Below are positions 46,925-59,650 of a stretch of 64,000 nt of DNA, piece after piece. The position numbers and the translations under genes are program-made. Where the stretch lies: assembly GCA_013397115.1 (NCBI GenBank), contig VWZW01006289.1, positions 788,417 through 852,416 of the forward strand, read 5' to 3'. Source of the DNA: Edolisoma coerulescens. Its lineage: Eukaryota > Chordata > Aves > Passeriformes > Campephagidae. The notes below the pieces were generated by a model. It did no database searches and had not been told where the DNA came from. It was given only the letters and a program-made list of their open reading frames with translations. The stretch's first letter is position 1. The number at the start of each line of letters is the position of its first letter.

Positions 46925-49900
46925 ACTTGTTTTTGTGATGTAAACAGTTTAATGAATACATAAAGCACATAAAAAGCAAAAGATTAAAACAAAATTATTG
47001 TTACAACCACCATAAACTCTATAAAATCTTTTTTACAAGCATAGTGCTTGCACAGCAGGTTTTACAAAACAGTGTATCACAAGCAATACCACTCCCTGAA
47101 AACTAAGACTTAGAAATGAAAATCACAGTAAGTATTTACTTAAATCACATAATACACTAGTCAGACTAGCACTGATTTAACTGCTTTTCAAATTCTTCGT
47201 GGTGCTGTAGTATACATTAAAGCTTCCACATGAAATGTGAATAGAGTTCAAGTGCAAAAAAAAAAGAAAAAAAGATTCTGATTAATTTATCCCTCCATGG
47301 CATTATTTAAAACTGTGGTTCCTAAACTTTTTGCCTGTGCATGGTTATTGCAACCATTTTTGTAGATCCCCGCTCTAGCAACTGCTTAGCTCAGGAGTGG
47401 GTTTGGAACTGCTGATTCCGAAATGCTGATCCCAAACCCTCGTTCTGCTCAAGTTGAGAACTTCAGCCCACTGCTGCTCCTGCCTTGGATCTGTCTGTAG
47501 GATGGGGAAGCCCTGTCTCTACCTTCCGTATTTCCTGCACCCAGACACATAGAAATTGGGAAGGAAATACAGGAGCAAGGCTTCATACAGGCAACAGGAG
47601 AATGTTACAAGTTTGCATACAAAACTGAAGCAAAATGTAAAAGAGAAATTGATTTAATCTTCCACTCAGTATTGCCTCACCTATTGTTTTCTGTCACTCA
47701 CATATTTTGGTTTGTTGAATCTGTGTCACAAGTGTAGTTTAAAGTTTAGTATGTTAATGCAAAATGTTAAACCAGGACAGAAAAGTTCTTGTTTCACAAT
47801 CCAAACTTTAGTAGAAAAAAAATAAAATCATAAACGAAAGGATTACAAAAGCATAAACAACTGCATCAAAGAAACAAAACAGCAGTCAGTACACACTGAA
47901 GTTGAATACAGGCTAAAATCTAGGAGGCGCAAAGAACATTTGATTGTTTTAACAAACTTGCTTTGACAAATATTCTATAAAGATTAGAAAGGACATAATT
48001 TATTGTTATGCTACTCTCTCTTGCATGCTATTTAAAATGTCTGCACCACAGTTTCTTTCTGTCACCATTTTAAATTCTTTTTTACTACGATTAAATTTGA
48101 GCTGTGCACAACAACAGTTTTGTTTCAAATATTCTACTTTAAAAGTTTTTCTTAAAAGTACAAAATTCAAGCTGGTTTTGACTGAGTTTCAGCTATCCAA
48201 AATCTCGATGGGGTTGAGGGAAAAATGGCAAATGCACTTGCTGCCCCTTAGAGGAGAAGAAGTATTTTTGTACATTCCAGTATTTCTATTTTTAATAACT
48301 CCCATGGAACTCCCATGCAGTCTTAATTTAACTTCAGAATTGCACAGGGCAAGGGAGAACCTGCTCCACACGAGAAAAGGAGGCCATGAAACAGTCCTGG
48401 CATTGTTCCTACCCCACCTTTCTGGACACAATAGCCATTACTATTCATTAATGCACTTCTTAGCTATGGATTCAAGAAGCAAATGCCTCCACAAAGAATT
48501 TATAATGTGTTTTGCTTGAATGTCAGCCCTAAATCTGTACAAAGAGCAAGTGTTGTCTTTGCATTCCAGTGCTTGCTGGTGTGGGTAGTTGAGATGCTCC
48601 CACTGAGGCATGGGCTGGCTGAAAAAGGAAGACTGCAAGAAAGGCAGCTGTAGAACTGCTTTGAAATGTTTCAAAATAAATAAAGAAAAAAGTGCAAGCA
48701 AATAAACAGTGCAGCTCTAGGAACTTTTCCTTTTCAAGCCTTTGAAATTCATCCTTTAAGGTGCTTTTAATGGTATCTTATTTACCAAAGACCTGTTTAC
48801 TTAGTGGAAAACTGCCAAGGGACTTCATTCTATTTTGGCTTCTCCATGAACACCTTCATCATCTATCAGTGATACTCCACAAAATTCAGCAAATGGCGAC
48901 AACTATTTAGGGTTTAAGCACAAATTAGCCATCTAGATTTCCTTTGCCCACACTTGTACAAATAAATGACACCACAAGCCTTTCTTGATACAAGAAACCA
49001 AAAGGCATTGTTTCAGAGGCTAAATAAGTAATAGTTGAAATGACTGTCTGTGCCGCTTGCTCAATACTTTCCACACTGAAGCCTTCCCACAAAAGAGCTT
49101 CCTAGGAATGTTTCCTAGGACATACATCAATATTATCATTGTGTGGAAGAGTGCTAGAGGTGCTTTGGCATGAGAAGTCCTACTGTGACTGACTTTTGCA
49201 AAAATAATTCAACTTCTCTGTGCTTCCAGCTCAGATCTGCAAATCAGGACTCCGTAACATTATGAGTAGTCATTCTTAAGGGAAAAAAACCCCAAACTAC
49301 TACTTCTGCTAGGTAAAAAAAGTCAGAATTGTCCATAATTCTGTACTGTTTTGCAGACATTTAAGGTCTTCAGAGTAGCAGTTTACTAAACAGCAGAGAT
49401 AAAAGAGATGATGTCCTGTCTTCTCATACATAATTACATAGAAATCTATAGAGAATCATTGCAATCGTGTTCACGCCAAAAGATAAAACACAGAATTTAT
49501 AGAGCTGGCAGACATTTTTTAGTCATTACTCCTAAAAACTGAGTTGGATTGGTTTGATTTATTGCCAAGCAGGAATGCACATACCTCTGTATATTCTGTA
49601 TGCAGAATCTAACTTTTTGGTATTGTTTCCTTGGTGTACAAAGAACATTTCATACGCTATTTTTCATCAAGTAACACAGTACATGAACAAAACAGCAAGA
49701 GTTGAGCTGGCCAACCAGGTTCCAGAAGAGAGGAGCTGGGAACACTCCCTGTCATTTGCAGTAACAGTAAGAAAAAAGGTATTCTTCATGCTCACAGCAA
49801 CTGCTTGTTGCATTTATGAACATTACACACAGGAATATTACTACAGAAACCACTGCCTGGCTGCTAAATTTTTGTCAGTAACATCACAGGCCCCAGTTTG

Positions 49901-51195
49901 TAAAGGTGAGAAATAAAAAGAACAAAACACCCAGCTTGCTTAGTACTGCCTACCAAGCATGAGAAGCTTCTGGTTTTAAGTTTCTAGAGTATTTTTCATC
50001 CAGTGGTCTCTACATTACAACAACTCTTCAGGGAAGGGCTATTACACATTGTGCTTCCAGGTGTGGAGCTGTGACGGACACTGAGAGCCGCAGCTGTGGG
50101 ACCGCCACAGATCAGTTTTACACCACAGGGCAGTTCGTGTCCTGTCCCACTGCAGCACTGAGAGACAGCACAGATCACAGGCTGGCACACTGAATAGACA
50201 AAGCTTGTCAAAGCATCCAAAAATTTGGGCCCAGCCAGCAACTATGAATACTGCTTTTTGCAACACACAACTTGAGCAACTACAATAAATTCAGCTAAAA
50301 GAAAGGTTTTACAGCCCTACAGCAGTTCCATTCGAATGCTTATGTAGTGTGTGGACACACAAACACAAGACTCATTTACTTATCATTTACTTGTCAAAGG
50401 GTACAGCGAAAATATCTTAAACTTTGCCACTTGAATAATCGTGAACTAATATGCCAGCTGCATAATTTATCAGAGGAGGCAGATTAATCCTGGAAAAGGG
50501 AAGAATTCAATTAACAGCCTTTCACTGATACCTTGTTTTTGAATTCATAGTGTAGAAATGGCTTGTTATACAATTTCTAATATGAAATGCTTGGAATAAA
50601 TCTCAACTTCTTGTCAGAACAAAGCAGCTGGACTATTTTGTACACCTGGGATTCAGGATAATATCTGTCAAGCCACCTCCCCGGCAATGCTGTCAACTGA
50701 CCTCAAACATGCTCTTGCACAAGCAGGCTGAGAATTTGGCCACAATTCCTTTTCTAACATCTATTTCCAAGTTTGTCCCTCAGTTAGTGCCAAGATATGT
50801 AGAGACTGTCTTGCATTTAGTGCTCTCATCCAGCTCCCTTATGCAAATATTTAAGAACAACACACAAAAGCAGACTGAAGTTTCTCTAAATGGCACAGCA
50901 TACAAATGCATACAACACACTACATTAAATGCTCATAAAAATTATTCTCTTGGTAATGTTTCTAGAGCCCCCTGGATTTCTAATACTCCTTGTTACTACC
51001 CAGAGTAGCTCCTCTTCTTTCCCAGATCTTTGCTTTTTTTGTTGTTGCTGTTTTCAGTTTAAAGCCAAGCATTATATTACAAGTACCATCCCGCTGGCTA
51101 GGTCAACTCTTGCGTTATAGCAGTGAGACCTTTCTTTCAGACCCACCCTTCCTCTTTAATTGTACTGTATTTTGCTGTAGCCTCGCAGTTCTCTA
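46925..51195 (-). other. MBP: Possible 3' UTR of a truncated golli-MBP read-through transcript
   Basis: If the donor at 51210 is not used, the frame continues as VSSEE and stops at 51195-51193. The first convincing poly(A)-like site I noticed on this strand is ATTAAA at 46953-46948, followed by CTGTTTACATCACAA. Human golli isoform HOG5 is 197 residues, which equals 133 golli plus 59 classic exon 1 plus 5 residues, as expected if it ends in the same way. The exact end here is a guess and depends on transcript data. Confidence 0.4.
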
Positions 51196-51210
51196 TTCCT
51201 CAGAGCTCAC

Positions 51211-51641
51211 CTTGCCCGAGCCCCGCCGGGGAACGTGTCTTTCACCTCCAAAGAATCTGCCCAGCGAGTCAAGTAGACCCGAGTCTCTGTGCCGTGGGGA
51301 TCCATGTCTGGCATGGTCTATAGTGCTCGCAGATGCCATTTTTGATCCGTGCCGGAAAGAGGAGCGTTTTTGTGAAGCCATCAAATCCGAATTCTCTGAA
51401 GCTGCTGCACTGTCCTCTTGGATGGTCTGTAGCTCGTCTGACTCTGAGGGCCGATCTTTGAAGGTGTTGTCTTCTCTTCCTGGGGCATCTCGGGAAAAGA
51501 GGCGGATCAAGTGGGGGCGACCAGTCCTGTCAGCTGGGTTGGCCTCAGGCCAGGCATTCTTCGGGTCTGCTGTGCCTTTGGAGTCTGTCACCGCTGGGCT
51601 CTTCGTGGAGGTCCCATTGTTCTGGTTCACATCTGCCTCTC
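51211..51641 (-). CDS. MBP: MBP golli exon 5 / classic exon 1 (dual-function exon)
   Basis: On the - strand, acceptor CTTGTTGTTTGCAG precedes 51641 and donor GTGAGC follows 51211. From 51641 to 51382 it encodes 87 golli residues (split Gly, then EADVNQNNGTSTKSPAVTDS through HLIRLFSRDAPGREDNTFKD to SDELQTIQEDSAAASENSDL). These run in frame into the classic MBP start ATG at 51381-51379 and 57 classic residues (MASQKRSSFRHGSKMASAST to RRGSGK). The classic protein assembled from the window's exons is 175 residues. Golli MBPs are non-myelin forms made in neurons and immune cells from a promoter far upstream, and their first exons lie right of the window. Confidence 0.96.
51382..51500 (-). promoter_or_regulatory. 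MBP: Expected classic MBP promoter / 5' UTR region
   Basis: In mammals the classic MBP transcript starts inside this same exon, a few tens of bases before the classic ATG, so the golli-coding DNA doubles as core promoter and 5' UTR. The coding conservation here fits that layout. I do not see an obvious TATA box, and the exact start site cannot be fixed from sequence. Confidence 0.4.
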
Positions 51642-54600
51642 CTGCAAACAACAAGGATGAGATATGAATACAGGCCTGTGAAAAACAGCCCTGCAACAAT
51701 GCCACTTTCTTTCCCTTGCCTTGAGATGCTCATTTCATACAAAACCCGTAATATGTGCAGTTGTAATGAAACTATGTTCTCTTCCAGCCCTAAAGAACAT
51801 TAAGTTATCTTGGAACTGAAACCAGAATGATGTTCTCACACAAATTTGCAGTAGTTCTAGGTGATTTTTTGTTCTGGGTTTTTGTTTTTTTTTTTAATTT
51901 AACACATTTATAAATAGATCGAGAGATTACTTGAAGCATAACTGAAACCAACTTTATTTACATGGAAGGTTTGTGGATGAGGAGGCTTTCAGTGAGTAAT
52001 CAGAATTCCTCTACTTTCCCTCGAGAACTGTGACTCTAACCATGCCATCTTTGTCCAAAACAGGGGGAAAAAAAAAAATAATTGCAGTGACATTGCAGAT
52101 CTGTGCCTTCCCTCTCCACAATGCCAGAGCTTTTGGCCTCATTTGGAATCCCTTGCTGTAACTTCAATATCGATCAAACAAGCATAATGAGGGGAGGGGT
52201 TCTTTTTCCCCACTATTGAAATTGTCCTCACTTCAAAAAAGACAGCGAGCACTGAACTGCAATTTCTGCTTGGCCTCTCATGATGGTTTTTCTCCATATA
52301 TGATGATCCTGGCACTCCAGGTACAATGCACTAGACATACAACACCTAGCACTGATGCTGAAGGCCTAAAGCAAAACTGTCCCATTTGCATTTAGTGCTT
52401 GTGAGAAGTGACAAAAACAATTATCAGCAACCGGCAAGCTTTTTTTTAGCCAAGAAATGTGCCAAGACAGACTCCTGTGGTAAGTGAAATGCCTGCTGGT
52501 TTCTCCACAGTTGTGTTCTGATGCTCCCAGTAAAGTATCTAAGAAGCATCAGCTGCAGCACACTTAGCCCTTCACCTACAGTAGCTCCTTCTATCAGTGA
52601 CAAAAAGATTTATGGAGGTTTTTATGATCTATACCACGATTCCTACTGTTCTAAAGGAAACTGCACCCACTGAGGAGTATGACTTATCTCCACAGAACAC
52701 CAAAAGAGTATTAGTAGGTCACTGCTTGAGGAGCAAGCTCCCACACACTCACTCTGTGTCAGAAATGTCTTCCGCAGTTAAGGGGGCTCAGAAATAAGTT
52801 AGTTAGTCATGTGTTACCTTTAGGGTCTCCTAGTTACCTTGTTACATCCTCATTTGATTTGGTCCTTGTTGCCCTGGGAGGGACAGGATCTGGCAAATAC
52901 TGCTGTGTTTTCAAAGTGCTCTGGGCTCAAGTACTTTGCTGATTCAGCAGAGCAATTTTAGACTTGACACAGCCATTTAATATGGTTTCACCCACGCACA
53001 GGGCACTAAAGAAACCTTTTCTCAGGCTGTGAATAATTCTGAAATAATCTTATGGATAACAACACAAGACAGTAATGATGGCTTCTGCAAAACCAGTGTG
53101 TAGGTTACATTTGTTTGTAATCAGCCTTCTAGAGTTTTTCATATAAAAACATAAAGTGCAGATTTGCTGTGCAATTTTTTTATTTCTTTTGTGAAAACTA
53201 CCTGGAAAATGTTGGGGACCCTCAATTAAAATTTGTTTGGTTAAAACATCTGAAAGTGTCTCTCAGGAATACAATTATTTAACCAGTGACTAACTGACAC
53301 TGAACACCTCCTTAGTGGAGAAAATATTTGCTGGCAACTTTGGGATTTGAGTTTTCCTGAAAAGATACTCTCAAACTTATTAGAAACTATTAACATACCC
53401 AAATGATTTTCTTAATAGAATAAAAGCAAAGTAACTAACTTGGGTATGTGACACATTCTGAAACTGCAAAACATTTTAAACAGCAACTCTAAGCCTAGAT
53501 TCTATACCATAATACAAATCCATTCAAGGACAGAAAAAGAAAAGCAAACAAAAGAGTTATTGTATTTAATTAAATGCATTAACAAAACACCAGAGCATCT
53601 GCATACTAATATTTTTTACAACAGTTGTTCTTTGTGTCACTGAATACGGGTATTGGTAAGCAACAAAGAAGGGTATTTGTGCCACAAAAGTAGCTTCTCC
53701 CAGCGCATACGCAGTGAGCCATAAAGCATAAATCTTTCTGGAGGCTTTATTTCAGTAGTGAAAGCACATATTTAAGTTTGCCTTTAAATTTTCTTCATGC
53801 TTATGTTTTCTCTAATATATATATAAAAACACACAAGAGAGATATTGTTAATATTCTTCTAACTGATCAAAGTCTTCCAGTGCATTTGGAGACACAGATC
53901 ACTTTAATAATGTCCTAAGGACATCCAGAATTAATGGACTATATAAATATATGCTTATTTGTTAATTTAAAAACAAATATTTAGACTTTTATTAAAACCT
54001 ATTGTAAATGCTGTGTATAGCTACTTTTTTTTAAAGTTGTTTTTCTTCGGAAGATGAAGCTCTGTACCATATCACTTGTACAAGAGAAAGCTGCCTAGGG
54101 AGGAAGAGATCTTAGGCCTTTTTTTGCTAATCCTTGTAAAATGGAGTGCAGCAGAATGCATTGCCATAGGCATTAACCAGAGGGCTGTGGAAGTGTCTTC
54201 TATTTATATGTAAGTTAATATAGTCCTTGAGAGCTGCACAAACGAGAGCAGAAGAAAAGCACCTCCTCACAGTAGCCCAAAAGCAGCAGGAGGGAGCCAG
54301 ACTCGGAACAGGGATGTGGCACTCCAGGCGGGGCCAAGGACAACTCCCAAAGGCAGTGCCACCTCTCCACTTCCCCTCACCACACACAGCTCTGAGCCTG
54401 CTGCTGGCACAATGTTCCCTGGGCATGTTGGTCAGAGTGAACAGAGCCACTTGTTCCCTGTACACACAGTGACTTCCAAAATGAGGAACACAGATGGACA
54501 AAAAGTCTTAGCAGTCTGTTAATGAAACCAAAGGAAGTCCAAAGGTGCTTTCAGTGAGACAATAATAAATGAAATCTTTCATTGTCTTTAATAGGAGTTA

Positions 54601-57600
54601 GGTCCCATATAAGTATTTTGAAAACTGCTGTGGCCTTAGTGCTTGACTAGACATTGATAGTTTATCCCATTTCTTGAGAATCAAAATAACCCTTTTCCCT
54701 AAGCTTCTAATTGGCTGGGACTTCTCAGCCCAATGCTTCAAACAACAAGTCCTCCCAGGACCATGGAAATTCATTCTATGCAAAGTACAATTTCCAACAG
54801 AGAGACCTTGGATACGAATATCCTTTTCATGGATCACTTGGAAGGGCTGCTCTATGTGTGCCCTGAACTCTGTAGTCTTCCTCCATACAGAGGACAGCCT
54901 GGAAAGAGGTTGTTAAACTAAGAGTTTTAAAAAAGATTACAAGTTTTTCATCTCCTCCTACTCCTTTCCAGTCTTGCTTTCTTGCAGATCCTTGTAATTC
55001 CTCTCACATTCCTATTGCTGCTCCCTCTACAAATGCTGTAAAATAAATGAGGAAGATGAAGCTGATAAAAACTTTAAGCATTCCCTTACTTTGGCTTCTC
55101 AAGAGAGTCTTAGATCAACAGTCACAGCATATTGCAAATATTGATTATAATCATACACGACAGCACCTTAAATATTTGTATAAAATCTTAAAAATTAGGT
55201 ATCATTTACTCGTTACAAATGCCAGAAAGTACATTAATCAACTCTGTAACACTGAATATTGAATATACTTTATCGTAACTACAGGCTGCTGTGATCAATT
55301 ATACTTACTTCCTTTTTCTCGGCATTCTTTTCTCAGAGAATGAAGATGGAAATTATCTCACTGAACTTTTAAATCAACTTTTCATTTTAGCTTAAGTCAT
55401 TTATATATATACAAAGCACTGTTTTTCAGTACATGAAATATAATCTGCATTTGCCCATTTCTACTTTTTTAGATCCTCTCTCTTCTATACGATGTCAACT
55501 GGATAGTTAAATGCAATGCAGTATAGTCCTCAATTCTGAGTTAAGTTTATTTCAGTATGTTTACTGAAATGCTGACAAAAAATACTAACTAAAACATCTG
55601 ACTTTTTGTATCAATTCCCCTGTTTTTAGTCACTCGAACAACAAACGGTAACGCCTAGAAATTAATCAACTTTGTCACAGCTGAGATTTCAAGATCTCTG
55701 GTAAGCTAGAGCAATAAGGCGAACGGATTAGTAATAGGTTGCCCTGCATTATTTAAGAGGCTGAGACCACTGTTTTGGAACATGTGGTTTCTAATGACCC
55801 TTGTCATAATATTGGGCACTTGAAAGAATGAAAGGCCGGAGAAAACACATCCATCATCACTACAGACATGCTGCAGCTGAGGACATCTGGGTTCCAACTC
55901 TGTGCTGAGACTATTTCTCAACATTCCAGCTCCTGGTTTGGACTTTTACTGCAGCACAGCCCACAGCAGATTAGAGTGTCCACAGCCATTAGGCTTCACT
56001 ACAGAAGTATTTGGGGAGACCAAGAGGAAAGATTTATGTCTGCATTGTTAAATCTGAACTGCAAAAGCTTGATTCATCCTCATTATGCTAAGATACTGCA
56101 GACAAAAAATGGCTCTTAGCCTAACTTCACTAATATGGTTAGAAGGCAATATGCCATCAGACATTTCAATTCACAGACCTAATTACTGGGTTTGTCTGAT
56201 ACTTGTCAAACAGTTGGGAATCAATTCTGGACAAATATTTCTGTTTGAAATGGATGGCATGCAGTGTAATTGCGAAACAAACACTTGGTCATACCTCTGA
56301 ACACAACCAGAACAGATGTGCTGGTGCATTTAACCTTTACACAAACATTTTCCCCATTTTCTAGCAGACTGAATGCAGAGAGAAGTGCCCGTGTGTCTCA
56401 CAATATAGATTCACATGAGTTTAACATTCCTACCGCACATAGCCAAGAGATCGCTTCCATTACAGCTTGCTCTCCTCCCTCCCTCCTTGCCAAATCTTAT
56501 CACTTCCAGGGAAAAAAAAATTCCACCCAAAGGCAAATTTCCTTTATAGCTGCAGCGTAACTGAAGGAATGATACTTTTCTACACAAGAAATTCAGTTTG
56601 CTCTATGGGCTCACCAAGCTGCAGACTAAACCACCACAAAAATGAGAAGACACTGTGTAAGCCTAACGTGCACTCCTTTGACTCCCATCCCTCACTGCTT
56701 CCATTAGATATTTTACAGCATATAAAGCTCTTACCAGACTAGAATACAAGTTGTGAGGGTGTTTCCCTTTCACTGATGAGCTGAGTACATTTCTACACTG
56801 ATCTGATGAAGCAGTGAATAAGGGGTCTGCTGTGGCATAATTTTCCTTACAATAAAACTTAGTACTAAAAAAACAGTAAAAAGTGAAAAACCTCACTTGA
56901 TCCAGTATTTACTTCTGTTGAACTAAACTAAAAAAAGACCAAGTTTAGTTCTATACTACATCTTGGGTCAGTAAGGATCACTAGCTGAGGCTGCTGAAAG
57001 TTATTGCACTTTATTTTACTTAAAAACAACTTTATTGTTGGTAAAGGCACAACATGGGTTTAGACATTTAGACTGCATTGTTGTGGCCAAGTGAATGAAA
57101 CTTCCACTTAAAATTTTGCAGGAAGTGCCTGAAAAATGCTGCTTTTCCTGAATCCCTGATGCCTCATGGAATACCAGCTATTAGCTGTTCTCTGCAGAAA
57201 GCATTATGCCCCATAAGAGCTAATGCCAGACTGAAAATTAATGGGTCAAATAGGATCTATTAATTGCTGGACCTTTGCTAATACCCAAGTATTGGCACAG
57301 TTTCTTTCAAACTCATGAAAGGCCCTCCCTGGCCCTCTCCTGCTGAAGAAAAGCTGCCGAGGTAGAGGAGCTTGGCCTTACAGCAAAGCTCACATGAAAA
57401 CACAAAAAGGTTTGATGGAGAGACAATAGGAAAGTATCAGGAAATATGGATTCAACTGTCTTTGCTAGACTTCATCATCCCAAAGGGTTTAATACGTAAC
57501 TGTGAACAACTGCTTGTTACAAGAGTACCAGTTTTATTATAAATACATCCCTTAAGCATTGCTCTGCAGTAAAGCCAACAGTTTTTGGGAGAAGGATCCC

Positions 57601-58794
57601 TATAAAGCAGTAGTAGCACTGTGGGGAATTGTTGCTGTGGTATCTTTTTTGGTAGGGTAACTATACTGGCTTTTTCAACTTACCCAGTAAAACCATAATG
57701 TAACCAATCAATGACTAGGTGAAAACACACAGCAATGTGACATCCAGCTGGAATGGTGGCACTCTAATAAACATGCCTAAATCTTATTTTGTGAATCAGC
57801 AAACAGCACATAATTTTAGTTTTGCTGACAACTTCATGATTTGAGAGAGTTGGTTCTGTGAAACTACTACAAAATAAAAAAGCGAAATTAAAAATAAGCT
57901 GTATACTCATTACAGCTTATGTTCAGCATTATCATTCTACTGAAGGCAATTATGTTTTATGGTATCAGTGTGTAAAAAGTAGCAATACTGTCTTAGTCAG
58001 AGATTTTTTATATATCAGGAGTCCTCTTGCTAGAAAGCTTTTCTGTATTTTCAGCAAGGCACACACAACTCCTAGCATCTGCATGTCAGAGATGTGAAAA
58101 CCCTTGCAAGTCTGTGCAGTAATAACCCACAGTCCATGCCCAAAGTCTGGATACTAATGGGAAGCATGTGTGGCTACTGTGGGCTGAAATGCTTTAACAT
58201 CCCACTGTGAGGGGCTGCACTCCAGGAGCCAGGTTTCAGACTTGATGGACGAAAGAGAACATCATACCTTCCCCAGACTTGTACACCCTGTATTCCTTAT
58301 GTCTTTAAGAACCTTCCCTCCTCTCTGTTCTTACTGAAGGAATTTGGCCAGCTCATACATGTCAAAGAAAGAGATGAAAGAAAAACCTGTCAGCAAGGCA
58401 TTTCAGACCATAGGAACTGGAGCAGCAGTTGCATACTAACTCTATGTGTTCTCCTGTTGCCGATGAGAATCTGGGGTGCAACAGACCTTTTTTTTCCTTA
58501 AACCTACTGTGAAAGTCATATCAAATTCAACATGCAAGAACTAGCTGGGAGGCCTAAGTTACAGATCATCCATCACTGCGTGGTGCTTATTTCCTCTTCT
58601 TTGTCTTTTGTAATGGGGTTTTAGAATACTATGGATGTATTTCTGCATCTCAGTGATACAGTTGCTCCTAACTTTTGAAGTCTCATGGAAAAGTTTTCTA
58701 CTGACTCATCTGCTGCCTTTACCTAACCCCATTGACCAACTACATGTAAAGAAAGCAACCTGTGTGGGAATACAAAGCACAAATCACAGCAAAA

Positions 58795-59650
58795 CAGGTT
58801 GCTTGACAAACTTGATCTCCTTTTATGACCAGCTGACCCACCTAGTGAAGGCTGTGGATGTTGTCTACCTGGACTTCACAAAGGCCTTGACACTCTCACA
58901 CAGCATTTTCCTGGAGAAGCTGGCAGCCTATGGCTTCGACAGGTGCACTGTTCACTGGGTTAAAAACTGCCTGGATGTTCAGGCCCAGAGAGTGGTGGTG
59001 AATGGAGTTACATCCAGTTGGTGGCCCATCACTAGCGGGGTTTGCCAAGGCTCAATCTTTGGGCTAGTCTTCTGGATGAGGGGATCAAGTCTCAGTCATT
59101 TTGCAGACAACACCAAGTTGGGCAGGAGTGTTGATCTGCTGGAGGGCAGGAAGGCCCTGCAGAAGGATCTGGACAGGCTGGATCCAGGGGCTGAGGCCAA
59201 CTGTGTGANAGTCCAGAGGATGGCAATGAATCTGGTGAAGGGTCCAGAGAGTAAGTGCTGTGAGGAGCAACTGAGGGAGCTGGGGATGTTGAGCTTGAGA
59301 AGAGGAGGCTGAAGGGAGACCTTATTGCTCTCTACAACCACCTGAAAGGATGCTGTAGCCAGGTGGGGGTCGGCCTCTTCTCCCAGGCAACCAGCAACAG
59401 GAGAAGAGGAAATGGCCTCAAGCTGTGCCAGGGGAGGTTCAGGTTGGACATCAGGAATAATTTCTTCACTGAAAAGGTGATTAAGCATTGAATCAGACTG
59501 CCCAGGGGAGCGATGGAGTCACTATTCCTGGAAGTGTTCAAGGAATGACTGGATGTGGCACTTAGGGCTATGGTTTAGTTGACATGGTGGTGTTCAGTCG
59601 AAGGTGGGACTCGATTTTTGAGGTCTTTTCCAACCTTAATGATTCTGTGA
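58795..59650 (+). mobile_element. CR1 LINE fragment with internal deletion
   Basis: CR1 in + orientation, antisense to MBP. Readable pieces include CLTNLISFYDQLTHLV, AVDVVYLDFTKAL, RVVVNGVTSSWWPITSGV, HFADNTKLG and SVDLLEGRKALQKDLDRLD. It ends in the CR1 tail TTTTCCAACCTTAATGATTC. The catalytic FADD box reads FADN, so a metal-binding aspartate is lost. About 320 bp present in other CR1s are missing right after GAEANCV, and the single ambiguous base N (59209) sits at that junction. The element is 5'-truncated and inactive. Confidence 0.9.

Larger units (their letters stand above)
39112..51210 (-). other. MBP large first classic intron, 12.1 kb
   Basis: Separates classic exon 1 from the exon 3 equivalent. 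Mammals have a 78-bp alternative exon 2 here (encoding a VPWLK-type peptide), and I could not find one. A compound microsatellite lies at 41805-41882 and an (ATT)n tract at 45857-45878. The part nearest exon 1 (about 46,930-51,195) may be the 3' UTR of a read-through golli transcript. Longer ORFs here (for example 48025-48519 on +) carry no known domain. Confidence 0.65.

Noticed and set aside
48025..48519. 164-codon ORF on the + strand
   Set aside because: No domain, no splice context and no recognisable homology; composition matches surrounding intron, so it is probably chance.
50990..51667. 225-codon open frame on the + strand
   Set aside because: It is the antisense shadow of the conserved golli/classic MBP exon; the - strand encodes the recognisable protein.
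54127..54501. 124-codon ORF on the - strand
   Set aside because: Arises from the GC-rich patch; Cys/Pro-rich without a known pattern, and other frames are open too.
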